Source: Geobacter sp. UBA698
Lineage (GTDB): Bacteria; Desulfobacterota; Desulfuromonadia; Geobacterales; Pseudopelobacteraceae
DNA length: 27,092 bases
Assembly: GCA_002298925.1 (NCBI GenBank)
Contig: DBMM01000131.1
Span: 12,354-39,445, forward strand
Reading direction: 5' to 3'
Shown here: positions 1 to 7,042 of the stretch, in pieces
Numbering within the stretch: the stretch's first letter is position 1
Layout of the letters: each line of letters starts with the position of its first letter
Program-made: the position numbers and the translations under genes
Notes under the pieces: model-generated
The model's input: only the letters and a program-made list of their open reading frames with translations
What the model was told of the DNA's origin: nothing
Database searches by the model: none

Positions 1-734
1 AGCAGCAGGTAATAGCGATTCACCAGCGCCTGGTCCACTGCCGCGCTGCCTCCCTGGCTGATACCGTTCAGTTTGACCAGAAAAACCTGCAAACGTGTCA
101 GTCTCTCCTTGAGCTGGGGCACTGATCGCAAGTTCAGGGTGACCATGTCTCCCTTCAGGGACATTGACTGTACCGACTCGAGCAGCGCGGTTCCCCCCCT
201 GTTCCCGATTCCCAGGTCGAGAAGCGCAAGTACTAGCGGACGGGGAATTCCAAGCTTGCCAAGTCTCATGCGATCTATGTTCAGAGCTCTTTCATCGGGG
301 AGCAACTCTACCCGCAGATTGAGAAACCGTCCCAGCGGATTGGACGGCAGGCGCACGCTCACCATTACGAACATGATTCCGGGGGTCACCTTGACCCTGC
401 CCGAGAAACGGTGGGCACCTCTTGCCGCCAGCGTCATCAGGGCATTCAGGTCATCTTCCGAAGCCGAAATGGAAGCGGTCTCCCGCTGACTGTTCAGACT
501 CCCGAGAACAACCTGGGCCAGGTCCCGGGCGCGATGCGCCGAGTCAACAGTCGGCACCGCGGTTTCGACGATCAGAGGCTCCCTCTCGACAACCAGGCAG
601 AAGAGGAGCAGCAAGAGCGCCAGTGGCATCAGCAACAGGAGAGCCCAAAGCAAGCGGCGAGACCTTATCCTCTTAGGCTCCGCCTGGCCTGACGGTTGCC
701 TTTCAGGGGACGCTCTATTCCGGTCCCAGGTCAA
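1..734 (-). CDS. Membrane-anchored envelope protein of unknown function (partial, runs off left edge)
   Basis: An open frame runs without stops from a TTG codon at 734-732 to the window edge, about 244 codons. I chose this start because GGAG lies 5 nt upstream and the TTG overlaps the PHA synthase stop as TTGA, typical of translational coupling; the first ATG falls inside the membrane helix. The protein has about 27 polar, Arg-rich residues, then a strongly hydrophobic segment (about residues 29-48, rich in Leu), then a soluble part with alternating hydrophobic and polar residues, probably outside the cytoplasm (type II topology by the positive-inside rule). The soluble part vaguely recalls YpmS/DUF2140-type domains, but I do not claim the family. 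It is the third gene of the DUF309-phaC transcription unit. The C terminus is outside the window. Confidence 0.72.
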   Translation of the reverse strand, partial: MTWDRNRASPERQPSGQAEPKRIRSRRLLWALLLLMPLALLLLLFCLVVEREPLIVETAVPTVDSAHRARDLAQVVLGSLNSQRETASISASEDDLNALMTLAARGAHRFSGRVKVTPGIMFVMVSVRLPSNPLGRFLNLRVELLPDERALNIDRMRLGKLGIPRPLVLALLDLGIGNRGGTALLESVQSMSLKGDMVTLNLRSVPQLKERLTRLQVFLVKLNGISQGGSAAVDQALVNRYYLL

Positions 735-2434
735 GTTCGCTCCAGAACATACGTGCCCGGCGCGTCGGCGAGGGGCGGGTGACGGTCGCTGCCCAGGGGT
801 GGCGGTGCCTGGGGTGGTCCGCACTGGGGACGCAGCCAGGCGACCCAGTCGACCCACCACGAGCCGGAGGCCTTGTCCGTCCTGTTGCTCCACCCTGCGG
901 CGTCGGACTGGCCGCTAGCGTCGCCTACCCGGTAATGCCGCTTGGGCGGATCGACCGGCGGGGTGATAACGCCCAGGATGTGGCCGGAGGTTGCCAGAAC
1001 GTAGCGGACCGGCCCGTTAACCAGGGAGCAGATCTTAAAGGTCTGCTGCCAGGGGGCAATGTGGTCCTGCTCGGTCCCCACCACGTAGAGCGGTTGCGTG
1101 ATCCGGCCCAGGTCGATGGGGCGGCCCGCCAGGGTCAGGGAGTCCTTCCGGACCAGCCGGTTGTGCAGGTAAAACTGGCGCAGGTAGTAGGAGTGCATGG
1201 CTTCGGGCATGCGGGTGGAGTCCATGTTCCAGAAGAGCACGTCGACGGCCGGGGGCGACTCCCCGAAGAGATAGTTGTGTACGTAATAGCGCCAGATCAG
1301 GCTGTTGGGGCGGAGCATCCGAAACGATGTGGCCATGTCCTGTCCGTCCAGGTAGCCCCGCGTCGCCATGCGCTTCTCCAGATACTCGATGCTTTCCTCG
1401 TCGATAAAGAGGTCGATCTCGCCCGGCGCAGAAAAGTCCACCAGGGTGGTGAACAGAGTCCAGTGAGCCACCGGGACCTCGCTGGCCTCTCTCTGGTTCA
1501 GCCAGGCCATGAGTGCCGTGTCGATCGTGCCGCCGATGCAGTATCCCGCCAGGTGGACCTGTGGGGCTCCGCTGATCTCCCGGGCGGCGTCGATGGATGC
1601 CAGCACCCCCTTGAGCATGTAGTCCTCGAAGGTCGTGTGGCGTAGTTCCGGCCCCGGGTTCTTCCAGCTGGTGACGAACACGGTAAAACCCTGGCCGACC
1701 AGGTAGCGGATCAGGCTGTTCTCCGGGGTAAGATCGAGGATGTAGTACTTGTTGATCCAGGGGGCCACCAGCAGGATCGGCACCGGGTGGACCTGCTGCG
1801 TGACCGGCGCGAACTGGATGAGTTCCACCAGTTCGTTGCGCAGCACCACCGCGCCCGGGGTGGTGGCCAGGGTCGTTCCCACCTCAAAAGCATCGGGGTC
1901 CACCATGCGGATCGATCCTTGCCGGAGGTCGGCGACATAGTTTTCGTACCCGTCCACGAGACTCCGGCCACCAGTCTCCATGAAGCGGATCAGGGCCTCC
2001 GGGTTGGTCCAGAAAAAGTTGGTGGGAGCCGTGGCGTTTAGCATCTGGCGCACCCAGAAGGCCGCTCTCCCCCGGCTATTGTCAGAAACCCCGGGGGTCT
2101 CGTAAATGGCATCCATCAGCCAGCGGGTGCCCAGCAGGTAGGACTCCCGGATCGTAGCCAGAAAGGCGTTCTCCTCCCAGACCCGGTCCTGGAACCGCTC
2201 GTCATGGGTGGCTGCCGGGCAAGCATCTTTCTGGCAGGGCCCGTTGAAACGCAGCCAGGAGGTGCTGTACACCTGCCACATGCCATCCCTCAACCGCTCC
2301 AATTCTTCGGCGAGTTCCCGGGGGTGCTCCCACCAGGCTCGCTGCACCTGCCAACAGCTCTCCACCACCCCGAAGGGATCGACAGTCTGGCGAAACGCTC
2401 GCAGCAAAGGGGTCAAATACTCATTCGATTCCAT
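731..2434 (-). CDS. phaC: Poly(3-hydroxyalkanoate) synthase, PhaC-type
   Basis: This 567-residue alpha/beta-hydrolase polymerises 3-hydroxyacyl-CoA into polyhydroxyalkanoate storage polymer on cytoplasmic granules. The lipase-like box GYCIGG carries the nucleophile Cys299. The other catalytic residues appear as Asp457 (in GTEQDHIAPW) and His485 (in SGHILGV). The family signature WNMDSTRMP is at about 403-410, and an N-terminal PhaC_N-type region precedes the hydrolase fold. Length fits class I enzymes, which need no PhaE partner, and no phaE, phaA or phaB is nearby. The ATG at 2434 is preceded by a strong GGAGG-type site. It lies 21 bp after the DUF309 gene and its stop overlaps the next start. 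The C-terminal tail after residue 500 is Pro/Gly-rich and likely variable. Confidence 0.92.
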   Translation of the reverse strand: MESNEYLTPLLRAFRQTVDPFGVVESCWQVQRAWWEHPRELAEELERLRDGMWQVYSTSWLRFNGPCQKDACPAATHDERFQDRVWEENAFLATIRESYLLGTRWLMDAIYETPGVSDNSRGRAAFWVRQMLNATAPTNFFWTNPEALIRFMETGGRSLVDGYENYVADLRQGSIRMVDPDAFEVGTTLATTPGAVVLRNELVELIQFAPVTQQVHPVPILLVAPWINKYYILDLTPENSLIRYLVGQGFTVFVTSWKNPGPELRHTTFEDYMLKGVLASIDAAREISGAPQVHLAGYCIGGTIDTALMAWLNQREASEVPVAHWTLFTTLVDFSAPGEIDLFIDEESIEYLEKRMATRGYLDGQDMATSFRMLRPNSLIWRYYVHNYLFGESPPAVDVLFWNMDSTRMPEAMHSYYLRQFYLHNRLVRKDSLTLAGRPIDLGRITQPLYVVGTEQDHIAPWQQTFKICSLVNGPVRYVLATSGHILGVITPPVDPPKRHYRVGDASGQSDAAGWSNRTDKASGSWWVDWVAWLRPQCGPPQAPPPLGSDRHPPLADAPGTYVLERT

Positions 2435-2455
2435 ATAACTCCTCCCTCCAGGTAA

Positions 2456-2848
2456 TTACGATTGTACTGACATCGTCCGCAAACGCGGAACAAGTGCTGG
2501 ATCCAGTTCAGCCATTCTCTCCCGGCCGAGCGCTTCCAAGGCTGCGCGCACCCGGTTTGCGTCTGAAATGAGTTGGGCCACATCCACCCACAGGCATGCA
2601 TCCGCAACATGACTCAACAGCTTTACTCCGCCACCCAGCAGGCTGACAGCGCCGCCGAAGTTTCCGTTGCGCCAGTGATGCAAGGCCACCGAAATCTGGA
2701 GGACCCCCTGGAAAAAATCCCGTACTTCCCCCACTTCGCCAATCCATAACTCTTCCAGTGTTTCATGGCATTCAAACCATTGGCCGCTATTGAATTGCCG
2801 AATAGCCAGAAGCAGTTGGCCCGGTGGTGATTCTTCACAGTGTCGCAT
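2456..2848 (-). CDS. DUF309 family protein
   Basis: This is a 130-residue protein of the DUF309 family. The signature is visible as ECHETLEELW (about 26-35), followed by FFQGVLQ and a GN..GA..LL..G helical segment around 62-75. The family is all-helical and lacks an established biochemical function. The ATG at 2848 has a G-rich stretch (GGGGG) about 6 nt upstream. It is the first gene of the unit leading into PHA synthase, 21 bp away, so co-transcription is likely; whether it acts in polymer metabolism is unknown. Codon use and GC content match the core genes. Confidence 0.85.
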   Translation of the reverse strand: MRHCEESPPGQLLLAIRQFNSGQWFECHETLEELWIGEVGEVRDFFQGVLQISVALHHWRNGNFGGAVSLLGGGVKLLSHVADACLWVDVAQLISDANRVRAALEALGRERMAELDPALVPRLRTMSVQS

Positions 2849-2888
2849 AAGACCCCCAAGGGTAAAACAGGGACACTCCTCAATTAAT

Positions 2889-2915
2889 GGGTGTATTTAG
2901 GGGTGTATTTAGGGG
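2889..2915. repeat. Tandem 12-bp repeat upstream of the DUF309-phaC unit
   Basis: The unit GGGTGTATTTAG occurs twice head-to-tail (2889-2900 and 2901-2912), followed by another GGG. It lies about 40 bp upstream of the DUF309 start on the other strand, where a promoter or regulator site would be expected, but no clear -35/-10 pair could be fixed there. Confidence 0.7.
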
Positions 2916-3202
2916 AAGTATCCCTATTTGTTTTTATATTCCATACAAGACTCACTCAACCACCACTCAAACCGACAAAACCAAACCCCAAACTGCTCCA
3001 CCCACATAATCCGGCTGAGACTGTTTCCATAGCAGAGTTTACCATTTATAGCCACTATTTTACGAGGTTAGATAAGGCGATTCCAGCAACAAACGGAATG
3101 ATCTATGATGTTATCACCATTGAAGAAGGGGTGCCTTGAGAGCTGGCCGATTACTTAATCTGTTGATTTGAACTGCCCAGTGGATCTCCACCTGCAAACA
3201 CG
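2916..3202. other. Intergenic sequence with a G-depleted tract and a possible decayed coding fragment
   Basis: No complete gene is supported here. From about 2940 to 3010 the plus strand is nearly free of G and rich in C and A. From about 3036 to 3139 an open stretch ends at a TGA and has fairly protein-like composition (it includes FTIYSHYFTRLDKAIP), which could be the tail of a decayed gene, but nothing recognisable precedes it. The composition differs from the core genes on the left and suggests the Xre/RES cassette arrived with foreign flanking DNA. Confidence 0.4.
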
Positions 3203-3238
3203 TTGACAAATGTCCTGCATTGCAAGACAATTGTCTTG
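3203..3238 (+). promoter_or_regulatory. Promoter with two operator-like palindromes for the Xre/RES operon
   Basis: TTGACA (3203-3208) and GACAAT (3226-3231) are 17 bp apart. A perfect 16-bp palindrome, CAAGACAATTGTCTTG, spans 3223-3238 and covers the -10. A related half-matched site, GACAAATGTC (3205-3214), covers the -35. The two GACAAWTGTC cores are centred 21 bp apart, two helical turns. This geometry fits autorepression by the antitoxin encoded just downstream. Confidence 0.75.
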
Positions 3239-3269
3239 GCATTGGATATTGTAAAGAGAGGTGGCCAAT

Positions 3270-3683
3270 ATGAGCTATCATGCACTGGCACAAGTACTGG
3301 GAATAGCTGAACCATTGAATGTTGGCGAACTTATAAGCACTGTTCGCCACGGCCTACCAAGTGAGGGCATTGATGCCTTGTCGGCGAAACTTGGCATTAC
3401 GCCGCGAGAACTGAGCAAATACCTGCATGTGTCACACAAGACCTTGCAGAGGCACCACGGAAAGCTGCTGGACTTGAATATCTCGGATCGCCTGCTCACG
3501 ATTGCGAAAGTATACGCAGAGTGTGTGGATGTGTTTGAGTCTGAAGAGGTTTCGGTCCACTGGCTTAAAACACCGCTTGCAGCCATTGGTAATGCGACCC
3601 CGCTAGAGTATCTCGATACGAACGAGGGCGCAGACTTTGTCAGAAAGCTTCTTGTGCGCATCGACTACGGTGTGTTTTCATAA
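3270..3683 (+). CDS. Xre/MbcA/ParS-type antitoxin (DUF2384)
   Basis: This 137-residue protein matches the Xre/ParS/MbcA antitoxins paired with RES toxins. An N-terminal helix-turn-helix-like region (about 38-65, containing LSAKLGITPRELSKYLHVSHKTLQR) is followed by a C-terminal DUF2384-type segment with the hallmark pattern of a short helix, W.....PLAAIGNATPLEYLDTNEG and a hydrophobic tail; in the family this tail plugs the toxin active site. I prefer ATG 3270 over GTG 3261 because GAGAGG sits 7-8 nt before it. Its stop overlaps the toxin start by one base (TAATG), typical of a coupled toxin-antitoxin operon. It probably binds the palindromes at 3203-3238. Confidence 0.9.
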   Translation: MSYHALAQVLGIAEPLNVGELISTVRHGLPSEGIDALSAKLGITPRELSKYLHVSHKTLQRHHGKLLDLNISDRLLTIAKVYAECVDVFESEEVSVHWLKTPLAAIGNATPLEYLDTNEGADFVRKLLVRIDYGVFS

Positions 3684-4147
3684 TGATGCTTTACAAGCTG
3701 TCTCGTGCCAGGCACGCCGATGATTTAAGTGGCGAAGGCGCAAGGCGCGCAGGGGGTAGATGGAACCCTGTTGGTGTGCCAGTTGTATATGCGGCAGGAT
3801 CGGTTGCCCTCGCATCAATCGAGGCCTTGGTCCATTGCGACAACTACACTCTTCGCAACGGGCGCTTTGTGAGAGTAGATATTCACGTTCCAGATACTGC
3901 GTCCATTGAATACCTGGAGGTGAAGGATCTGCCAATAAGCTGGTCAGACAACCCGCCACCTGAAAGTCTTGCGGAGCTTGGTCGCTCATGGACAGTCCGT
4001 GGCGGCTCATTGTTGTTGCGCGTGCCGTCAGCAGCACTTAGCGGGCATGAGTACAACTATCTCCTGAACCCGCGACATCCGGACATGAGAGATGTGAAGA
4101 TTGTCAGCATCCTGCCGTTTGTTTTCGATTCGAGGATGACCAGGTAG
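3683..4147 (+). CDS. RES-domain toxin
   Basis: This 154-residue RES-domain protein is the expected toxin partner of the upstream antitoxin. Characterised RES toxins (e.g. MbcT, and the Pseudomonas putida and Photorhabdus Res proteins) deplete NAD+. The family's conserved Arg, Glu and Ser are visible: Arg in GGRWNP (about residue 27), Glu in ASIEAL (about 48) and Ser in RVPSAAL (about 118). Length is typical. Translation starts at ATG 3683, overlapping the antitoxin stop, or at the in-frame ATG 3686. The gene appears intact. No plus-strand terminator follows directly; the hairpin at 4276-4307 may serve both directions. Confidence 0.9.
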   Translation: MMLYKLSRARHADDLSGEGARRAGGRWNPVGVPVVYAAGSVALASIEALVHCDNYTLRNGRFVRVDIHVPDTASIEYLEVKDLPISWSDNPPPESLAELGRSWTVRGGSLLLRVPSAALSGHEYNYLLNPRHPDMRDVKIVSILPFVFDSRMTR

Positions 4148-4275
4148 CAGTGGCAAAGAGCAAGGCAAGCACACATTTCTGCAGAAAATATCTTCCGCAG
4201 AAACCTGTCATGTAGTGTGTTATGGAAAGTTTTGTAAGGCGTGGCGGTAAAGCCAATAACTATGTGCAAAACAAA

Positions 4276-4307
4276 GACTCCCACCAGCAATGAAGCTGAT
4301 GGGAGTC
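4276..4307 (-). terminator. Intrinsic terminator downstream of tatA
   Basis: A 13-bp stem (4276-4288 paired with 4295-4307, one mismatch) closes a 6-nt loop. Read on the minus strand it is followed by a T-rich run (CTTTGTTTT), so it terminates the TatA gene. On the plus strand no T run follows. Confidence 0.8.
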
Positions 4308-4380
4308 TGATCATATCAACAGGTGAAGTAACCGGCTAGCCTTGAGAGCACCCCTTTATTCTGTACAACCAACCGCCACA

Positions 4381-4668
4381 TTACGCGTGGGGGTTTTCCT
4401 TTTTCTCGACCCGCTCTTCGTGCGGCGCTTGAGTAGGTGTCTCAACGCTGCTCTTCTCGACGCCGGCCACCTGCTGCGGCGGAGCCGGTTTTTCATCAGC
4501 CTTGCGAACCTCTTCCTGCACATTGCGCTGAAAATCGTCGGTGGCCTTCTTGAACTCGGCCAAACCTTTGCCCAGCGACCTGGCCAACTCCGGCAGCTTA
4601 TGGGGGCCAATCACCAGCAGCGCAATCACCAGAATAATGATCAGTTCCGGCATCCCGATTCCAAACAT
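4381..4668 (-). CDS. tatA: Sec-independent (twin-arginine) translocase subunit, TatA/TatB family
   Basis: This 95-residue protein has the TatA/B layout: a short N-terminal membrane helix (about residues 7-21, ELIIILVIALLVIG), the hinge GPHKLPELARSLGKG, an amphipathic helix (EFKKATDDF) and a charged, Pro/Glu-rich C-terminal tail. In the Tat system such subunits oligomerise to form the pore that exports folded proteins with a twin-arginine signal. The ATG at 4668 is preceded by AAGGGG at a suitable distance; the frame stays open upstream, but the extension lacks family features. The length and charged tail leave TatA versus TatB open. No tatC is adjacent, so the translocase genes are scattered. 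Confidence 0.88.
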   Translation of the reverse strand: MFGIGMPELIIILVIALLVIGPHKLPELARSLGKGLAEFKKATDDFQRNVQEEVRKADEKPAPPQQVAGVEKSSVETPTQAPHEERVEKKENPHA

Positions 4669-4782
4669 AATGTAACCCCTTGTTATCTTAATGATCAGCA
4701 CATCTAAAACAGCAAGTAACGTATCAATAGTAAAGCCTTTATCCGCCATCTTGGCAACAACTTTTTTTCTCGCATTTTCCGC

Positions 4783-4826
4783 TTGCCATTTCCACCCCCT
4801 GTGCTACTATGCCTAAAATTTAGGCA
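4783..4826 (+). promoter_or_regulatory. Candidate promoter and palindromic operator for dusB-ntrBC
   Basis: TTGCCA (4783-4788) and TACTAT (4805-4810) are separated by 16 bp. An inverted repeat with 8-bp arms, TGCCTAAA-A-TTTAGGCA (4810-4826), overlaps the end of the -10 and the expected transcription start, a position suited to a repressor. The start of transcription is inferred. Confidence 0.5.
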
Positions 4827-4873
4827 ATAATAATCCGCCCTCACCCTTTCACCAGACACTAATTACAGATAAC

Positions 4874-5854
4874 ATGTTAAAACCATTACAAATAGGCAGC
4901 CTGGTCCTGGCGCATAACGTCATGCTGGCGCCCCTGGCCGGCATCACCAACCTCCCCTTCCGGATCCTTTGCCGTCGTGAGGGGGCTGCGCTGGCATTCA
5001 CCGAAATGGTCAGCGTGAACGGGCTGGTGCGGGAAGGCGCCAAGACCCTGGCACTGCTGAAAAGCTGCCCCGAAGACCATCCCCTGGGCATCCAGCTGTT
5101 CGGAGACACCCCCGGGGATCTGGCCGAGGCGGCCCGCATGGTTGCGGGCTACGGCCAGCTGCTGGACATCAACATGGGCTGCCCGGTGCGCAAGGTGGTC
5201 GGCACCGGCGCCGGCAGCGCGCTGCTCAGGGAGCCGCTCAAGGTGGCCGCCATCATCCGGGCGGTACGTGCCGCCACCACCCTCCCCTTGACCATCAAGA
5301 TCCGTTCCGGCTGGCACTGCGGTGACAACGTCTACCCGGAGCTGGCCAGAATTGCCCAGGAGGAGGGGTGCGACGCCATCACCCTGCATCCGCGCAGCCG
5401 CAGCATGATGTTTTCCGGTCAATCCGACTGGAGCCAGCTGCGGCAGCTCAAGGAGAGCCTGGCCATCCCGGTCATCGGCAGCGGAGACCTGTTCACCCCC
5501 GAGGACTGCCTGCGGATGCTGGATGAAACCGGCTGCGACGGCGTCATGATTGCCCGCGGTTCACTGGGGACACCCTGGATCTTCCGGCAGGTCCTGGAAC
5601 TGGCCCGCAGCGGCAGCTACCTGCCGGTCAGCAACCGCGAACGGTCGGAAAGCATCCGCCGTCATCTGCAGCTGTTCATCAGGGAGCAGGGCGAAGCGGT
5701 GGCCGCCCGCGAGATCAAGAAGCATATCGGCTGGTATGCCAAGGGTTTTCCCGGTGCGGCCGACGTCCGCCGGGACGCCAACCAGGCCCGCTCAACAGCC
5801 GACATCCTGGCGCTGGCCGACAGAATCGATCACATCACGGACATACAACCATGA
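4874..5854 (+). CDS. dusB: tRNA-dihydrouridine synthase, DusB/NifR3 family
   Basis: This 326-residue FMN-dependent TIM-barrel enzyme reduces uridines in the tRNA D-loop to dihydrouridine. The N terminus MLAPLAGITNLPFR is the family start motif. DINMGCP places the catalytic Cys at 103, followed by AGSALL. HPRSR and a phosphate-binding IARGSLGTPWIF (about 226-237) complete the flavin site. Length is typical. The ATG at 4874 has no convincing Shine-Dalgarno sequence. Its stop overlaps the next gene by 4 bp (ATGA). Leading an ntrB-ntrC operon matches the classical nifR3-ntrBC order of alphaproteobacteria, which suggests a conserved but unexplained link between tRNA modification and nitrogen control. 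Confidence 0.93.
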   Translation: MLKPLQIGSLVLAHNVMLAPLAGITNLPFRILCRREGAALAFTEMVSVNGLVREGAKTLALLKSCPEDHPLGIQLFGDTPGDLAEAARMVAGYGQLLDINMGCPVRKVVGTGAGSALLREPLKVAAIIRAVRAATTLPLTIKIRSGWHCGDNVYPELARIAQEEGCDAITLHPRSRSMMFSGQSDWSQLRQLKESLAIPVIGSGDLFTPEDCLRMLDETGCDGVMIARGSLGTPWIFRQVLELARSGSYLPVSNRERSESIRRHLQLFIREQGEAVAAREIKKHIGWYAKGFPGAADVRRDANQARSTADILALADRIDHITDIQP

Positions 5855-6957
5855 AAACCGAGTCAACGGATCCCATCCATAGCAGCCTGGGAGATTACTA
5901 CGCCACTGTCATCGACAGCGTCGGCGACGGCGTGATCGTCATCGGCCTGGACGGCATTATCACCCTGTGCAACCCGGCCGCAGAGGAGATCAGCGGATAC
6001 TCGCGGCGTCAGGCACTGGGCGCCTCCTTTGAGAAGCTCTTTGCCCAGGAAACCACTCTGCTGGAGATGGTCACCAAAACCATCCGCACCGGCATCACCA
6101 TTTCCGACCACGAAAACGTGGTCCTGCGCGACCATGGCAGATTCAAACCGGTCGGTGTCACCTGCTATCCGCTGGTGCTGCCCAGCGGTGAAAATATCGG
6201 CGCAATCCTGACCCTCAAGGATATTACCTACATCCGCGATCTTGAGGCTGCCGTGCGGCAGGCCGACCGCCTCTCCACCCTGGGGACGCTGGCAGCCGGC
6301 CTGGCCCATGAGGTCAAAAACCCGCTGGGGGGCATCAAGGGCGCGGCCCAGCTGCTGGAACAGGAACTGACTGAAGACAGCGAACAGCGCGAGTACACCC
6401 GGATCATGATCCGCGAAACGGAACGGATCGACCACATCATCCGGGAACTGCTGGATCTGGCCTCACCGCGAGGACTCAAACTGTCGCCGGTCAACCTGCA
6501 CCGGGTACTGGGAGACATCCTTCAGCTGCAGAATCACACCATCCTGCAGCGGGACATCACCCTCAACGCCCATTTCGACCCGAGCATTCCGGCCATCATG
6601 GCCGACAAGGAACTGTTGACCAGACTGTTTCTCAACCTGATTCTGAACGCCATCGACGCCGTGGGAGACTCGGGCAGTCTGACCGTAACCAGCCGGGTCC
6701 TGTCCGACTACTGTCTGTCCCAGAACGAGCGGCGCTCTCGCATGGTGGCGGTAGAGATCTGCGATGACGGCCCCGGCATCCCCCCGGAGGATCTGGAAAA
6801 CATCTGGACCCCCTTCTTCAGTACAAAGTCGGGCGGCACCGGCCTGGGACTGACCATCTGCCACAAGATCGTGGCCGAGCATCGCGGCATGATCAAAGCC
6901 GAATCAACTCCCGGCCATGGCACCAAGTTCACCATACTGCTGCCCCTGATACAGTAA
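5851..6957 (+). CDS. ntrB: NtrB-type sensor histidine kinase (PAS-HisKA-HATPase)
   Basis: This 368-residue soluble kinase has an N-terminal PAS domain (about 15-130), a dimerisation/phosphoacceptor segment with His153 in LAHEVKNPLGG, and an ATPase domain with an N-box (N266), DDGPGI (305-310) and GGTGLGL (328-334). No membrane segment is visible, consistent with cytoplasmic NtrB proteins that read PII status. It starts within the dusB stop (ATGA overlap) and precedes the cognate regulator by 85 bp. It is expected to phosphorylate the NtrC-like protein next door. Strict NtrB function in nitrogen control is inferred from similarity and order. Confidence 0.88.
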   Translation: MKTESTDPIHSSLGDYYATVIDSVGDGVIVIGLDGIITLCNPAAEEISGYSRRQALGASFEKLFAQETTLLEMVTKTIRTGITISDHENVVLRDHGRFKPVGVTCYPLVLPSGENIGAILTLKDITYIRDLEAAVRQADRLSTLGTLAAGLAHEVKNPLGGIKGAAQLLEQELTEDSEQREYTRIMIRETERIDHIIRELLDLASPRGLKLSPVNLHRVLGDILQLQNHTILQRDITLNAHFDPSIPAIMADKELLTRLFLNLILNAIDAVGDSGSLTVTSRVLSDYCLSQNERRSRMVAVEICDDGPGIPPEDLENIWTPFFSTKSGGTGLGLTICHKIVAEHRGMIKAESTPGHGTKFTILLPLIQ

Positions 6958-6959
6958 AA

Positions 6960-7025
6960 GCGGGGACGCGGGACCAGGGACGAGAAAAAGGCTTTACTGT
7001 TCCCCGGTCCCCAGTCCCCAGTCCC
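6960..7025. repeat. GGGGAC-rich inverted repeat between ntrB and ntrC
   Basis: The left arm (about 6961-6981) is rich in GGGGAC/GGGAC. The right arm (about 7000-7025) contains CCCCAGT twice in tandem and pairs imperfectly with it around an A/T-rich loop. It fills most of the 85-bp gap between the two genes and ends just before the ntrC ribosome-binding site. Confidence 0.6.
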
Positions 7026-7042
7026 ATAATAAAGAGGTTTAT

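Noticed and set aside
4669..4749. 27-residue extension of TatA
   Set aside because: The TatA family starts directly at the membrane helix, and AAGGGG precedes the internal ATG 4668.
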